Origin: Rhizobium sp. FKY42 | Lineage (GTDB): Bacteria > Pseudomonadota > Alphaproteobacteria > Rhizobiales > Rhizobiaceae | NCBI RefSeq assembly: GCF_005222835.1 | Contig: NZ_STGA01000026.1 | Coordinates: 1 to 42,437, forward strand | Direction: 5' to 3' | Length of the DNA stretch: 42,437 bases | Shown: positions 32,629 through 42,437 of the stretch, piece after piece | How positions within the stretch are numbered: the first letter of the stretch is position 1 | Layout of the letters: the number at the start of each line of letters is the position of its first letter | The notes under the pieces: generated by a model | Seen by the model: only the letters and a program-made list of their open reading frames with translations | Database searches by the model: none | What the model was told of the DNA's origin: nothing | Translations under genes and position numbers: made by a program

Positions 32629-34245
32629 ATGGCCGTTGTTTCCAAAATGATCCCTGCCCCTGACAAAGTGAAGATCCGCACGGCGCTCTTGTCCGTCTCG
32701 GACAAGACCGGCGTCGTGGAGCTCGCACAGGCCCTCAGCAGCCACGGAGTACGTCTTCTTTCAACCGGCGGCACCTTCAAAGCGCTGGCCGCAGCCGGTC
32801 TCGAGGTCACCGACGTGTCGGATGTCACCGGCTTTCCTGAAATCATGGATGGTCGCGTCAAGACGCTTCACCCCGGTGTCCATGGCGGACTTCTCGCCAT
32901 TCGCGACGATGCGGATCACGTCAAGGCTATGAATGACCACCAGATCGGCGCGATCGATCTCGCAGTCATCAACCTCTACCCGTTCGAGGAAGTCCGTGCC
33001 GCAGGCGGCGACTATCCGACCACAGTCGAGAACATCGATATCGGTGGTCCGGCCATGATCCGCGCAGCGGCCAAGAACCACGCCTATGTAACGGTGGTCG
33101 TCGATCCGCAGGATTATCCGCAACTCATTCAGGCGCTCGCGACGGAAGACGGCCAGACGGCCTACGCTTTCCGCCAGAAGATGGCAGCCAAGGCCTATGC
33201 CCGCACCGCTGCCTACGACACGATGATTTCCAACTGGTTCGCTGAAGCCCTCGACATCGAGATGCCGCGCTATCGCACACTGGGTGGGGTTCTCTCGCAG
33301 GAAATGCGCTACGGCGAAAATCCGCACCAGTCAGCAGGCTTCTACCTGACAGGCGACAAGCGCCCAGGCGTTGCGACCGCCTCGCTCATTCAGGGCAAGC
33401 AGCTTTCTTACAACAACATCAACGATACGGATGCAGCCTACGAACTGGTCGCCGAGTTTCCTTCGGAAAACGGTCCCGCATGCGCTATCATTAAACACGC
33501 CAACCCTTGTGGCGTTGCGATCGGCGACTCGCTGGTGGAGGCCTATAAGCGGGCTCTGGCCTGCGACAGCACCTCCGCTTTCGGCGGCATCATTGCCCTG
33601 AACCAGACCCTCGATGCCGCAACGGCAGAAGAGATCGTCAAGCTGTTCACTGAAGTCATCATCGCGCCCGATGTAACGGATGAAGCCAAGGCCATTATCG
33701 CCCGCAAGCCGAACCTGCGTCTGCTGACTGCTGGTGGCTTGCCAGACCCGCGCTCGCGCGGCCTGACCGCCAAGACGGTGTCGGGTGGTCTGCTGGTCCA
33801 GACCCGTGACAACGGTATGGTGGAAGACCTCGATCTGCGCGTCGTGACCAAGCGTGCGCCGACCGAGCAGGAACTGATCGACATGAAGTTCGCCTTCAAG
33901 GTGGGCAAGCATGTGAAATCCAACGCCGTGGTCTATGCCAAGAACGGCCAGACTGCGGGCATCGGCGCCGGCCAGATGAGCCGCGTCGATTCTGCCCGTA
34001 TCGCTGGCCTGAAGGCGGAAGAAGCCGCCAAGGCCATGGGCTGGGCCGAGCCTATGACACGTGGCTCCGCTGTCGCTTCTGAAGCTTTCCTGCCCTTTGC
34101 GGATGGCCTGCTGTCGATGATCGCAGCAGGCGCCACGGCCGTCATACAGCCGGGCGGCTCCATGCGCGATGAAGAAGTGATTGCCGCGGCAAATGAGCAT
34201 GGTGTCGCCATGGTCTTCACCGGCATGCGCCACTTCCGGCATTGA
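32629..34245 (+). CDS. purH: Bifunctional AICAR formyltransferase / IMP cyclohydrolase
   Basis: PurH catalyses the last two steps of IMP synthesis. The 538-residue protein has the N-terminal MGS-like cyclohydrolase domain ([32 protein letters not shown]) and the C-terminal formyltransferase with the catalytic pair K289-H290 in IKHANPCG. The end [11 protein letters not shown] is canonical. The ribosome-binding site GGAG (32619-32622) is correctly placed before ATG 32629. It is preceded by a structured leader and closed by a strong terminator. Confidence 0.97.
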   Translation: MAVVSKMIPAPDKVKIRTALLSVSDKTGVVELAQALSSHGVRLLSTGGTFKALAAAGLEVTDVSDVTGFPEIMDGRVKTLHPGVHGGLLAIRDDADHVKAMNDHQIGAIDLAVINLYPFEEVRAAGGDYPTTVENIDIGGPAMIRAAAKNHAYVTVVVDPQDYPQLIQALATEDGQTAYAFRQKMAAKAYARTAAYDTMISNWFAEALDIEMPRYRTLGGVLSQEMRYGENPHQSAGFYLTGDKRPGVATASLIQGKQLSYNNINDTDAAYELVAEFPSENGPACAIIKHANPCGVAIGDSLVEAYKRALACDSTSAFGGIIALNQTLDAATAEEIVKLFTEVIIAPDVTDEAKAIIARKPNLRLLTAGGLPDPRSRGLTAKTVSGGLLVQTRDNGMVEDLDLRVVTKRAPTEQELIDMKFAFKVGKHVKSNAVVYAKNGQTAGIGAGQMSRVDSARIAGLKAEEAAKAMGWAEPMTRGSAVASEAFLPFADGLLSMIAAGATAVIQPGGSMRDEEVIAAANEHGVAMVFTGMRHFRH

Positions 34246-34253
34246 TGTCGTTC

Positions 34254-34292
34254 AAAGATCCCGCGGCCGACAGATCGGCGGCGGGATCTTTT
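34254..34292 (+). terminator. Intrinsic terminator of purH
   Basis: AAAGATCCCGC (34254-34264) pairs with GCGGGATCTTT (34281-34291), with a further inner GGCCGA/TCGGC pairing, followed by TTTGCC. It is a long strong stem 8 bases after the purH stop, and also lies just past the stop of the convergent MFS gene. Confidence 0.88.
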
Positions 34293-34300
34293 GCCTTTCG

Positions 34301-35686
34301 TCAGTCGGACGATTTGGCGGGATAGCGTGTGGCAAGAAGCAACAGGAATCCAGCTCCGAGAAAAACGATCAGCGTGGCCATGCCGAGACGGGCAGACCCC
34401 GTTGCATAGGTGACGATGGAAAATGAAAGCGTTGCCAGAAAGCTGGTAGCCCGACCGGAAAGCGCGTAAATCCCGAAATAGCGTCCAGCCTCGTCTACAG
34501 AAATGCTCCTGGCCAGATAAGAGCGTGAAGAGGCTTGAACAGGTCCGAACGCGGCACCGATCAGCACGCCGAAAATGAGATAGGCTTTCTCCGCCGACGT
34601 AGCGAAAGGGCCTCCGCTATCGACCGCAGGCAGCGAAACAAGACCGAAGATCGTGTAATCGATCCCGGTGGAAACAATGCCGGTCGTCGCAAGGATCAGG
34701 AGGATAAGGCTCCCGATCACCACGCGCTTTGAACCCATGACACGATCCAGGCGCCCGGCGATCAAACAACTGAAGATGGCCACAACATTGATCAGTATCC
34801 CGAAGAGCCCGATTTCAAGCGTTGCCCAGCCGAACATGCCTGCCGCAAAGGCACCGCCCAGAATCAGCACGCCATTCACGCCGTCCTGATAGAGCATGCG
34901 GGCAATTAGAAAGCGCAGGGTCATCTGACGGTGGGTGACGAGTTCCGCCACAGTGCTTTTTAATTGCGCGACACCTGCCCCAACGGCCTGGCGCAGGGGA
35001 AGGCCACGTGCGGCATCTGGTGTAAACAGGAACATTGGCAGTATGAAAATCAGATACCAGAGTGCCGCAAGTGGCCCGGTAATGCGAGCATCTTCCCCCT
35101 GCAACGGGTCTAGACCGAAGAGCGGAGAGAGGCCAAGCAGCGTTTTGCCGGTTGATGTATCACCAGCCAGAAATCCGACGACGAGTATCAGGACAATCAT
35201 CCCACCGAGATAGCCGAGACCCCATGCAGTGTTGGAAATGCGACCAACCTCTCGCTCCGGTACCAGCCGCGGCATCATGGAATCATTGAAGACGATGGAA
35301 AATTCCGCTGCGATCGAGGCGAGGATCATGAAGGTGACGGGCCATAGAAGCGACGACCCAGGCGCTGCAAACCAGAGCATCGAAAGCGATGCAATCTTGA
35401 TGATCGCGAAAAACAGGATCCACGGCTTGCGCGCGCCTGACTGATCCGCGATTGAACCTAGTACAGGTGACAAAACGGCGATGATGATCGAGGAGACCGT
35501 CGCCATGTTGCTCCACATGGCTTGTGCCGAAATCGGATCTTCCGTCAGTCGGGCTACGAAATAGGGGCCGAAGACAAACGTCGTGACGACAGTAAAAAAG
35601 GGCTGGGCTGCCCAGTCGAACAGCATCCAGCCCCAGATTCCGCGAGATGAAGCACGTGGCACCATCCCGGTTTGCGATATGATCAC
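34301..35686 (-). CDS. MFS transporter, UMF1 / Atg22-like family
   Basis: A 461-residue inner-membrane protein with about 11 to 12 hydrophobic segments. The opening [25 protein letters not shown] and the loop [28 protein letters not shown] are characteristic of the UMF1 (Atg22-like) branch of the MFS, whose bacterial substrates are unknown. GTG 35686 is chosen as start because GGAGAGGG lies just upstream; ATG 35665 is the first ATG alternative. It is followed by no obvious partner. The gene lies between purH and the glutamate dehydrogenase and may form a transcript with the latter, since both are on the minus strand with 101 bases between. Confidence 0.85.
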   Translation of the reverse strand: MIISQTGMVPRASSRGIWGWMLFDWAAQPFFTVVTTFVFGPYFVARLTEDPISAQAMWSNMATVSSIIIAVLSPVLGSIADQSGARKPWILFFAIIKIASLSMLWFAAPGSSLLWPVTFMILASIAAEFSIVFNDSMMPRLVPEREVGRISNTAWGLGYLGGMIVLILVVGFLAGDTSTGKTLLGLSPLFGLDPLQGEDARITGPLAALWYLIFILPMFLFTPDAARGLPLRQAVGAGVAQLKSTVAELVTHRQMTLRFLIARMLYQDGVNGVLILGGAFAAGMFGWATLEIGLFGILINVVAIFSCLIAGRLDRVMGSKRVVIGSLILLILATTGIVSTGIDYTIFGLVSLPAVDSGGPFATSAEKAYLIFGVLIGAAFGPVQASSRSYLARSISVDEAGRYFGIYALSGRATSFLATLSFSIVTYATGSARLGMATLIVFLGAGFLLLLATRYPAKSSD

Positions 35687-35787
35687 GCGGCCCTCTCCAA
35701 TAAACTTGAAGCGAAGCCTTGCCGGCTTGCCCCGTTACCGGCTGCGACCAAAGGCAAGGTCCCAGCCGGACTTCAGGCGCTATAGGA

Positions 35788-38700
35788 TCACCGAACCTGC
35801 GATTGGGCAAGATCGGTAAACAGGCTCGCTGCTACCATCATCTTCGCCAGCGACGTTTCACCGCCTTCGCTCAGCGCCAGCAACTCACTGCTGATGCGGT
35901 TCAGCCGAAGACGATCACTTGCCAGCCAAGCCTCCAGGGGACGCTTCTCGCTTCCATAGCCAGCCAGAGCAGCCGACACGATATCGCGTCGCGCTGTTGC
36001 AATCTGCTGCAGGCTACGCACCAAAGCCAGGTTCTCGTAGTGATCTGCCGGGCTGAAACGCTCACCTGCATCCAAGAAGCGATTGACCCGGAACGTATCG
36101 GTCACGCTGAAATAGACTTCGGTCGCCCGAGCGAGTGGTGCGCCACTGCGATCGGAGATAAGCATGATCTCCGGCACCAGGACGAGATTGGGAAGAAGAT
36201 CCAGCTCGGTAGCCAGTTCCGTAGGCACACCCTTCGGCCAGTCTGTTGAATCAATCGCCGTCTTGGAGATTGCAGAGCGCAGGCTTTTCAAACCGGAACG
36301 GATGTTCTGGACAGCTTCAGCCACTGGCAAGGTAGTCACACCGGTCTGCAGGATGAAGATGGTAGCGCCCATGAAGATTTCACCGATGCGCTCGTAGAGG
36401 TCGTTTTGAACCTCGCCATCAAGCTTGCTGTCGAGTCCATCAACAGCAGCCCATAGTTTGGGCAGATCAAATGCATCGCGGGCGATGAATGCAGCCTTCA
36501 CGGCATCCACCAGACCACGACCACTGATATCGCTCATCATCTGTGCGAAGCCGGGACCACCACGGTTGATGACTTCATTTGCCAGAATGGTCGCGATAAT
36601 TTCGCGACTGAGACGGTGATGGGCAATATCCTCCGCAAATGTCTTCTGCATCTGCTTGGGGAAATAGCCTGTCAGCACCGCACCAAAATAAGGATCATCC
36701 GGCAGCTGGCTCGCCACGATCGCATCAAACAACACGATCTTGGCGTAAGACAACAGAACGCCGACTTCCGGCCGCGTCAGCGGCTTGCCGCTAGCATAGC
36801 GATCGGCAAGTTCGGCATCATCCGGCAGCATTTCCACCTTGCGGTTCAACTCGCCACGGCTTTCGAGCGCAGACATCAATCTTGCAAGCTCTTCGCGGTT
36901 CCGTAGACCACGGCGTGCCGTGAGCGAAATTGCCAGAGACTGCAGGTAGTTGTTGCGCAAAACCAGATGGCCGACATCCTCTGTCATTGAGGCCAGCAGC
37001 TTATCGCGCTTGTCGCGCGGCAAGCGGCCATCCTGCATGGCGGGGCTGAGCGCAATCTTGATATTCACCTCGACGTCTGATGAGTTGACGCCGGCGGAGT
37101 TATCGATGGCATCCGAGTTGCAGCGTCCACCGTTCAGCGAATAGGCAATGCGGCCCTTCTGGGTCACACCGAGGTTTGCCCCTTCGCCGATGACCTTGGC
37201 GCGCACTTCGCCTGCCGTAACGCGGATCGGGTCATTGGCACGATCGCCCACTTCGGTATCCGTTTCGGAAGGAGCCTTGATGTAGGTGCCGATACCGCCG
37301 AACCACAGAAGATCAACAGGGCTCTTCAGGATCGCCGTCATGATCTCGAAGGGTGTCGCCACATCCTTGTCGATATGGATCGCAGCCTTGGCCTGTGGCG
37401 TCAGCTTCACCGACTTCTCGGAGCGCGAGATGATCATCGCGCCCTCAGAAAGCACGGACCGATCGAAATCCTGCCAGCTTGAGCGAGGCAGAGCGAACAT
37501 GCGCTCGCGCTCCTTGAAGGTCTTTTCGATATCCGGGTTCGGATCAATCACGATGTCGCGGTGATCGAAAGCGGCAATGAGGCGGATCTGCCGCGAGAGC
37601 AGCATACCATTGCCGAAAACATCACCCGACATGTCGCCCACACCCGCCACAGTGAACGGAGTCGACTGAATATCGATATTCATTTCGCGGAAGTGGCGCT
37701 TGACGGCCTCCCAGGCTCCACGCGCCGTGATGCCCATTTTCTTGTGGTCGTAACCGGCAGAACCGCCAGAGGCAAACGCGTCATCCAGCCAGAAGCCTGC
37801 TTCCTGCGCCAAACCATTTGCGGTGTCGGAGAAGGTAGCCGTACCTTTGTCGGCGGCCACAACGAAGTAGGGGTCGTCACCATCCAGACGCAACGTATCG
37901 GCGGGGCCGATGATATCGCCACCGACGATATTGTCGGTAATGGACAGCATCGTACGGATGAAGGTCTTGTAGGCGTCACGACCTGCGTTGAAGAACAGAT
38001 CGCGCTGCGTTGGAGAAGGTAGCTTTTTCGGGAAGAAGCCACCCTTCGCACCGACCGGCACGATAACGGCGTTCTTGACCTGTTGCGCCTTCACCAAGCC
38101 CAGCACTTCAGTGCGATAGTCTTCACCGCGGTCAGACCAGCGCAACCCGCCACGGGCTACCTTGCCGAAGCGCAAATGCACGCCTTCCACTTCAGTGCCG
38201 TATACGAAGATTTCGCGGAAAGGCAGAGGCTGCGGCAACCCTTCCAGGCGGCTGGGGTCCAGTTTGAAGGCGAGAACAGCCTTCGGTTTTCCATCGGCAT
38301 CCTTCTGGAAATAGTTGGTGCGCAACGTGCTGTCGATGAGGTTCACGTAGCGACGAAGCGTCCGGTCGTCGTCCAGGTTGGGAACAGCAGTGAGTGCGCC
38401 TTCGAGTGCTGCATGATGATCCGTCAGTTTCCGTTCACGCTGCTTGTCGCCGATGCTTGGATCGAAGCCGTCGCGGAACAGTTCGAACAGACGACGGCTG
38501 ATCTGCGGATAACGCGCGAGGGTGTCCGCGATATGGGCCTGTGAGTAGACAATGCCTGTCTGGCGCAGATAGCGGGCAAACGCACGCAGGACATTTGTCT
38601 CACGGACCGAGAGCCCGGTGAGCAGCACCAGTCTGTTGAAGCTGTCGTTATCGACGGCGCCGGAGAAGGCGGCGAGAAACGCTTCCTCCACCAATGGCGC

Positions 38701-40542
38701 TTCTTTCACCATGTCGATGGAGCGCTGTTCCGTCAGCTCCAGCTCCATGTCATGCACGACGATGCGCTTGCCATCCGCCTTCAGGAACAGATCGAACGTC
38801 CGTTCGCTGACAACCTGGAAGCCGAGGTTTTCAAGAAGCGGAACGCGGCGCGACAGAGCCAGATGTCCGTCAGCATGGAAAATCTTGAGGGAAAGAACCT
38901 TGCGACTTTCGTCCGCAAGTTTGCGCTCATAGAGCGCAATGCGGATGGATTCACCCTGCCCGCAGGCCAGGATATCGTCCAGATCCTCTACCGTTTCTGC
39001 TGGCGTGAAGGCTTCCTGGAAGGCATAGGTCGTTTCCAGCTGCGGTACGTGGGGGCCAGCGAGAGCAACAAACTGCTCCTCCCAAGGCGTCGAGATATCG
39101 CGAATCGCATCTTCCAGCTTGCTCTGGGCGACACGCGGCGTCTTGCCGTCGCGGCGGCCAATGATGAAGTGTACGCGCGCTGTACCGCCTTCCGGGAATG
39201 CCGGATAATAGGCTGAAACATGCCCCTGGAAAACCTCGGCCAGATAGTGACCGATTTTCTCGCGAACGACAGAGTCGTAGTTTTCACGTGGAACATAGAC
39301 AAGGATGGATACGAAGCGATCGAAGTGGTCGATACGAGCCAGAGCCCGCACGCGCGGACGCTCCGCCAGTTCCATGATCTGCTCGCAATAGCGCGCCAGA
39401 AGATCCGGATCGATCTGGAACAGATCATCGCGCGGATAGGATTCCAGCGTGTTCTTGAGCATGCGCCCGGAATGGCTCAAGGGGTCGAAGCCGAAATGCT
39501 CTTCGACCTTGGCGACCTTCTCACGCAACAGCGGAATATCGATGACAGAATGCGTATAGGCGGTCGCGGTGAACAGCCCGACGATCCGCAATTCGCCGGT
39601 CACCTTGCCCTCAGCGTCAAAGCGCTTCACGCCAACGTAGTCCATGTAGGCACGGCGGTGAACGACGGATTTCACATTGGCCTTGGTGACAATGAGATAA
39701 TCCGGCCCCTGAAGAAACTGCAGGATTTCCGGCGTCGTGGTGACCTTGTCCTTGCCTTGGCGCAGCACCAGAACATCCGGATCAGAGAGAATTCCAAGAC
39801 CACGGCCCTTGCCACGCTCGACGGTCGCGCTTTCGCCATCGCCGGAGTAGATATACTCACGCATGCCGAGGAAGATGAAATTGCCGTCGCGCAGCCAGCT
39901 CAGGAAGTCCAGTACCTCCGTGCGCTGCATCTTGCGGCCGCGCGCCACATTGTCCGGCAGTTCATTCATGGCAGCGTCGAGAAGATCCAGCATCGGCTTC
40001 CAGTCGCTGATCGCCGAGTGTACGCGGTCCAAGACCTGACGCAGGCGTTCGATCAGCGATTCGGCCTGCTCATCGCTCAGAAGCGCCAGATGGATCTGAA
40101 TGAAGCTGACATGCCGTGCATTGGCCTGACTGCGCTCATGCGAATATAGCTTTGGGGAAGAGCCCGGCTCAAAATCCAGAATAGGATGGACCGCGAGCGT
40201 AATATCTCGATGCGTGCTGGTCACCTCACCCATGACGGAATCGAAGAGGAACGGCATATCCCGGTCGATAATGGTGAGGATCGATACGCGCTGACCATCA
40301 GGCTGAACGTCGTCTGAGGACGAAACGGTGATTCTAGCCGCATCGCCTTTCCAAGCCTTCAGCTCCTCGCCTGCATGACGCGCGGCGGCAGCCAGCATCT
40401 CCGGCGTATAGGCGGCGATATCATCGTTACTCGCCCGCCCGAACAGGATTGCCGGATCGATAAGGACCCCGCTATGGTCCGTCAGCACAGTTTGCGCCAA
40501 CTCGATCTGCTTTTCCCGTTTCGGATTTTGCCTTACGGCCAT
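35788..40542 (-). CDS. NAD-specific glutamate dehydrogenase, large (180 kDa) class
   Basis: A 1584-residue enzyme that deaminates L-glutamate to 2-oxoglutarate with NAD+, mainly in amino acid catabolism. Length and layout match the L_180 class: a long N-terminal region with ACT-like segments, a central catalytic domain (RGGLRWSDR, the active-site VPVGAKGGFFPKK, ADKGTATFSDTAN, GVGDMSGDVFGNGMLLS) and a long helical C-terminal region. The start at ATG 40542 has a strong GGGAGGAAATC ribosome-binding site. No frameshift or truncation is seen. The 174-base gap to the divergent pyridoxal kinase gene contains its promoter and a TGCAGC/GCTGCA hairpin (40599-40619). Confidence 0.96.
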   Translation of the reverse strand: MAVRQNPKREKQIELAQTVLTDHSGVLIDPAILFGRASNDDIAAYTPEMLAAAARHAGEELKAWKGDAARITVSSSDDVQPDGQRVSILTIIDRDMPFLFDSVMGEVTSTHRDITLAVHPILDFEPGSSPKLYSHERSQANARHVSFIQIHLALLSDEQAESLIERLRQVLDRVHSAISDWKPMLDLLDAAMNELPDNVARGRKMQRTEVLDFLSWLRDGNFIFLGMREYIYSGDGESATVERGKGRGLGILSDPDVLVLRQGKDKVTTTPEILQFLQGPDYLIVTKANVKSVVHRRAYMDYVGVKRFDAEGKVTGELRIVGLFTATAYTHSVIDIPLLREKVAKVEEHFGFDPLSHSGRMLKNTLESYPRDDLFQIDPDLLARYCEQIMELAERPRVRALARIDHFDRFVSILVYVPRENYDSVVREKIGHYLAEVFQGHVSAYYPAFPEGGTARVHFIIGRRDGKTPRVAQSKLEDAIRDISTPWEEQFVALAGPHVPQLETTYAFQEAFTPAETVEDLDDILACGQGESIRIALYERKLADESRKVLSLKIFHADGHLALSRRVPLLENLGFQVVSERTFDLFLKADGKRIVVHDMELELTEQRSIDMVKEAPLVEEAFLAAFSGAVDNDSFNRLVLLTGLSVRETNVLRAFARYLRQTGIVYSQAHIADTLARYPQISRRLFELFRDGFDPSIGDKQRERKLTDHHAALEGALTAVPNLDDDRTLRRYVNLIDSTLRTNYFQKDADGKPKAVLAFKLDPSRLEGLPQPLPFREIFVYGTEVEGVHLRFGKVARGGLRWSDRGEDYRTEVLGLVKAQQVKNAVIVPVGAKGGFFPKKLPSPTQRDLFFNAGRDAYKTFIRTMLSITDNIVGGDIIGPADTLRLDGDDPYFVVAADKGTATFSDTANGLAQEAGFWLDDAFASGGSAGYDHKKMGITARGAWEAVKRHFREMNIDIQSTPFTVAGVGDMSGDVFGNGMLLSRQIRLIAAFDHRDIVIDPNPDIEKTFKERERMFALPRSSWQDFDRSVLSEGAMIISRSEKSVKLTPQAKAAIHIDKDVATPFEIMTAILKSPVDLLWFGGIGTYIKAPSETDTEVGDRANDPIRVTAGEVRAKVIGEGANLGVTQKGRIAYSLNGGRCNSDAIDNSAGVNSSDVEVNIKIALSPAMQDGRLPRDKRDKLLASMTEDVGHLVLRNNYLQSLAISLTARRGLRNREELARLMSALESRGELNRKVEMLPDDAELADRYASGKPLTRPEVGVLLSYAKIVLFDAIVASQLPDDPYFGAVLTGYFPKQMQKTFAEDIAHHRLSREIIATILANEVINRGGPGFAQMMSDISGRGLVDAVKAAFIARDAFDLPKLWAAVDGLDSKLDGEVQNDLYERIGEIFMGATIFILQTGVTTLPVAEAVQNIRSGLKSLRSAISKTAIDSTDWPKGVPTELATELDLLPNLVLVPEIMLISDRSGAPLARATEVYFSVTDTFRVNRFLDAGERFSPADHYENLALVRSLQQIATARRDIVSAALAGYGSEKRPLEAWLASDRLRLNRISSELLALSEGGETSLAKMMVAASLFTDLAQSQVR

Positions 40543-40716
40543 GATTTCCTCCCATAGAGTTGTTTTTTGTATGAGATATTGAGGAATTTCTTGAATATTG
40601 CAGCCATATCAAAGCTGCATGGCAGCCTTTGGACAAGTTTTGGCAGAATTCAATACGTTTTGTTGGCGCGACCGTTGTAAAATCGATTCAACCGCTTCGA
40701 AAGGGTGCCGAATTTG

Positions 40717-41589
40717 ATGAAAAACGATCAAAGCGCAGTCATTGTCATCTCAAGTCACGTGATTCGCGGGTCCGTTGGCAATCGTGCGGCCGTGTTCGCA
40801 TTGGAGACGATGGGAGTTCCCGTATGGGCCATGCCGACAGTTCTGTTACCCTGGCACCCAGGCCACGGACCATCGACCCGCATGGTGACACCGCCTGACA
40901 CATTCGAACAGATGGTTGATGATCTTATTCGCAGCCCATGGACTGGAGAGGTCAAAGCCGTGCTCACCGGTTACTTTGGCCACCCGGATCAGCCAGCCGC
41001 CGTCGCCCGACTGATCAATGGGCTGCGTCAGAAAAATCCCGATCTCTTCTATGCCTGCGATCCGGTTATCGGCGACAGTGGCGGCCTCTATGTGCCGCAG
41101 GAAACTGCAGAAGCGGTTCGTGATCATTTATTGCCATTGGCGTCCCTGGCAACACCCAATCGCTATGAGCTTGCCTGGTTCGCCGAAGCCGACCTGGACA
41201 CGAATACCGCCATTGTGGATGCTGCCATCGCGCTCGGTCCTTCGCGAATGCTGGTGACGTCAGCGGTCTCGCTGATGGCTGGCGGAACCGGCAATCTCTA
41301 TATAAGCGGCAGCACTGCGCTTCTGGCGGAACATCGATTGATCGAGAAAGCTCCCAACGGGCTCGGCGATCTGCTCTCCGCCATCTTCCTTGCCCGATTG
41401 CTTTCCGGCATGTCTGAAGAGAAGGCCTTGCAACTCGCGACTGCCAGCGTCTTCGAGATACTGGCGCGAACTGCAAAACGCGGCGCCGACGAGCTTGGAC
41501 TGGAAACGGACTCTGCGAGCCTGTCAGCACCGATGGCTATGGTGCAGATGCGACATCTTATGCACCCATCACGCGCAAAACGGCGATGA
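40717..41589 (+). CDS. pdxY: Pyridoxal kinase
   Basis: PdxY phosphorylates pyridoxal in the vitamin B6 salvage route. The 290-residue ribokinase-fold protein shows the N-terminal ISSHVIRGSVGNRA (substrate-binding S-H-V-x-x-G-x-x-G-N), CDPVIGDSGGLYV in the middle, and the ATP/catalytic GLGD motif with D218. The start is ATG 40717, with AAGGG 11 bases upstream; GTG 40705 is an alternative. It is divergent from the glutamate dehydrogenase gene. PLP supply has no direct tie to the neighbours. Confidence 0.92.
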   Translation: MKNDQSAVIVISSHVIRGSVGNRAAVFALETMGVPVWAMPTVLLPWHPGHGPSTRMVTPPDTFEQMVDDLIRSPWTGEVKAVLTGYFGHPDQPAAVARLINGLRQKNPDLFYACDPVIGDSGGLYVPQETAEAVRDHLLPLASLATPNRYELAWFAEADLDTNTAIVDAAIALGPSRMLVTSAVSLMAGGTGNLYISGSTALLAEHRLIEKAPNGLGDLLSAIFLARLLSGMSEEKALQLATASVFEILARTAKRGADELGLETDSASLSAPMAMVQMRHLMHPSRAKRR

Positions 41590-41720
41590 ATATTGGCATG
41601 ATAGACCTTAGAACCTCAATCCGAGCAGCGCATTTGTGATTAAAAGACAAAATTGTTGAGCGAGCCCCATTACGGGTTTAAGCGAGAGGCATTGAATTCA
41701 TCTGAAGGATATGCCTGACC

Positions 41721-42362
41721 ATGAGCGATTTTCCCGTCTCCCTGCTGAAAGGCTACGAAGACTTCATGAGCGGGCGATATGTGGAGGAGAGCGGGCGGTA
41801 CCGCTCCCTCGCCGAAAAGGGTCAGAAGCCGCACACGTTGATGATTGCGTGCTGCGATTCACGGGCAGCACCGGAAACCATTTTCAACTGCGGGCCGGGC
41901 GAACTTTTCGTCGTGCGAAACGTCGCCAATCTGGTTCCGCCTTACGAGCCGGACGGACAGTTCCACGCAACCTCGGCAGCACTGGAATATGCGGTACAAG
42001 CTCTGAAAATTCGCGATATCGTCGTGATGGGCCACGGCCGCTGCGGCGGCATTCAGGCAGCGCTGGACCCAATGGACGAGCCCCTATCACCGGGTGATTT
42101 CATCGGCAAATGGATGGGCATGCTTCGCTCGACTGCCGACCAGATCCCAAGCACGGAGATCATGACACAGTCAGAGCGCCAGACAGCGCTCGAACGCGTT
42201 TCAATCCGCAATTCGATTGCAAATCTGAAGACCTTCCCCTGCATCCGCATTCTGGAAGAAAAGGGCAGCATGCGCATTCACGGGGTCTGGTTCGATATCT
42301 CGACCGGCGAGCTTTGGGTCATGGATGGAAAGACCGGTGATTTCATCCGGCCTCAGGCATAA
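41721..42362 (+). CDS. Beta-class carbonic anhydrase
   Basis: A 213-residue zinc enzyme interconverting CO2 and bicarbonate. The zinc ligands are C44 (CCDSR, with the catalytic D46-R48 dyad), H105 and C108 (GHGRCGG). GELFVVRNVAN and ATSAALEYAV are standard motifs. The start ATG 41721 has GAAGGA upstream at 41704-41709. It could be Can- or CynT-like; no cyanase gene is visible nearby, so the general bicarbonate role is preferred. It is followed by tandem terminator hairpins. Confidence 0.95.
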   Translation: MSDFPVSLLKGYEDFMSGRYVEESGRYRSLAEKGQKPHTLMIACCDSRAAPETIFNCGPGELFVVRNVANLVPPYEPDGQFHATSAALEYAVQALKIRDIVVMGHGRCGGIQAALDPMDEPLSPGDFIGKWMGMLRSTADQIPSTEIMTQSERQTALERVSIRNSIANLKTFPCIRILEEKGSMRIHGVWFDISTGELWVMDGKTGDFIRPQA

Positions 42363-42379
42363 CGACCTCCAAAGTCATG

Positions 42380-42400
42380 ACCTCCACCAGAGGTGGAGGT
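42380..42400 (+). terminator. First terminator hairpin after the carbonic anhydrase gene
   Basis: A perfect 9-bp stem, ACCTCCACC (42380-42388) and GGTGGAGGT (42392-42400), with the loop AGA. Only two T residues follow, so it may act with the next hairpin. Confidence 0.7.
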
Positions 42401-42417
42401 TTGAAACGCTGCGCTTG

Positions 42418-42436
42418 AACCGCTAGAAGCGGTTTT
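42418..42436 (+). terminator. Second terminator hairpin at the window end
   Basis: AACCGCT (42418-42424) pairs with AGCGGTT (42428-42434) around AGA and is followed by TT before the window ends. It is the same loop as the preceding hairpin. The downstream T-run is cut by the window edge. Confidence 0.65.
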
Positions 42437-42437
42437 G

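Noticed and set aside
1..42437. CRISPR arrays, insertion sequences, prophage genes, tRNA or rRNA
   Set aside because: No spaced direct-repeat arrays, transposase or integrase frames, or tRNA/rRNA-like sequences were recognised on reading.

Overview
The window looks like chromosomal DNA of an alphaproteobacterium of the Rhizobiales, most likely Rhizobiaceae (Agrobacterium/Rhizobium-like). This rests on family recognition, not on a search. The supporting genes are a 180-kDa-class NAD-glutamate dehydrogenase, an AmeABC-like efflux operon, a DUF1674 (SDHAF4-like) protein, the run htpX-rsmB-heparinase-purH, and a LysR-amaA-amaB pipecolate locus. I see no tRNA, rRNA, insertion sequence, phage or CRISPR array.

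Layout. 288-8013 (+): purC, then a TetR repressor and a tripartite RND efflux system (lipoprotein adaptor, HAE1 pump, NodT-type outer-membrane factor), closed by a terminator. 8027-10940: elongation factor P on the minus strand facing away from epmA-epmB, the two enzymes that make beta-lysine and attach it to EF-P Lys34. 11113-13617: a three-domain fusion (kinase-like, M23-like, class III aminotransferase-like) in which each recognisable active site is destroyed although the reading frame is open. 14038-14542: a small rhizobial-type hypothetical gene and a stand-alone Lrp/AsnC RAM-domain protein. 14598-20900: a lysine/pipecolate catabolism locus (LysR regulator, amaA, amaB, a P1/S58 peptidase, and an APC amino-acid permease).

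21438-27076 is the most interesting block. A crotonase with the features of the DSF synthase RpfF converges on a two-gene operon made of a REC-PAS-GGDEF-EAL protein and an RpfC-like membrane hybrid kinase (TM-HisKA-HATPase-REC-Hpt). This is the arrangement of the Xanthomonas rpf signalling locus, but with an EAL phosphodiesterase where RpfG (REC-HD-GYP) would stand. It reads as a complete fatty-acid quorum-sensing system wired to cyclic-di-GMP in a lineage better known for acyl-homoserine lactones.

27402-42362 is mostly housekeeping: a small unknown protein, an SDHAF4-like protein, htpX, rsmB, a heparinase II/III-like protein, purH, a UMF1-type MFS transporter, NAD-glutamate dehydrogenase, pyridoxal kinase and a beta-carbonic anhydrase, with clear intrinsic terminators between several units.
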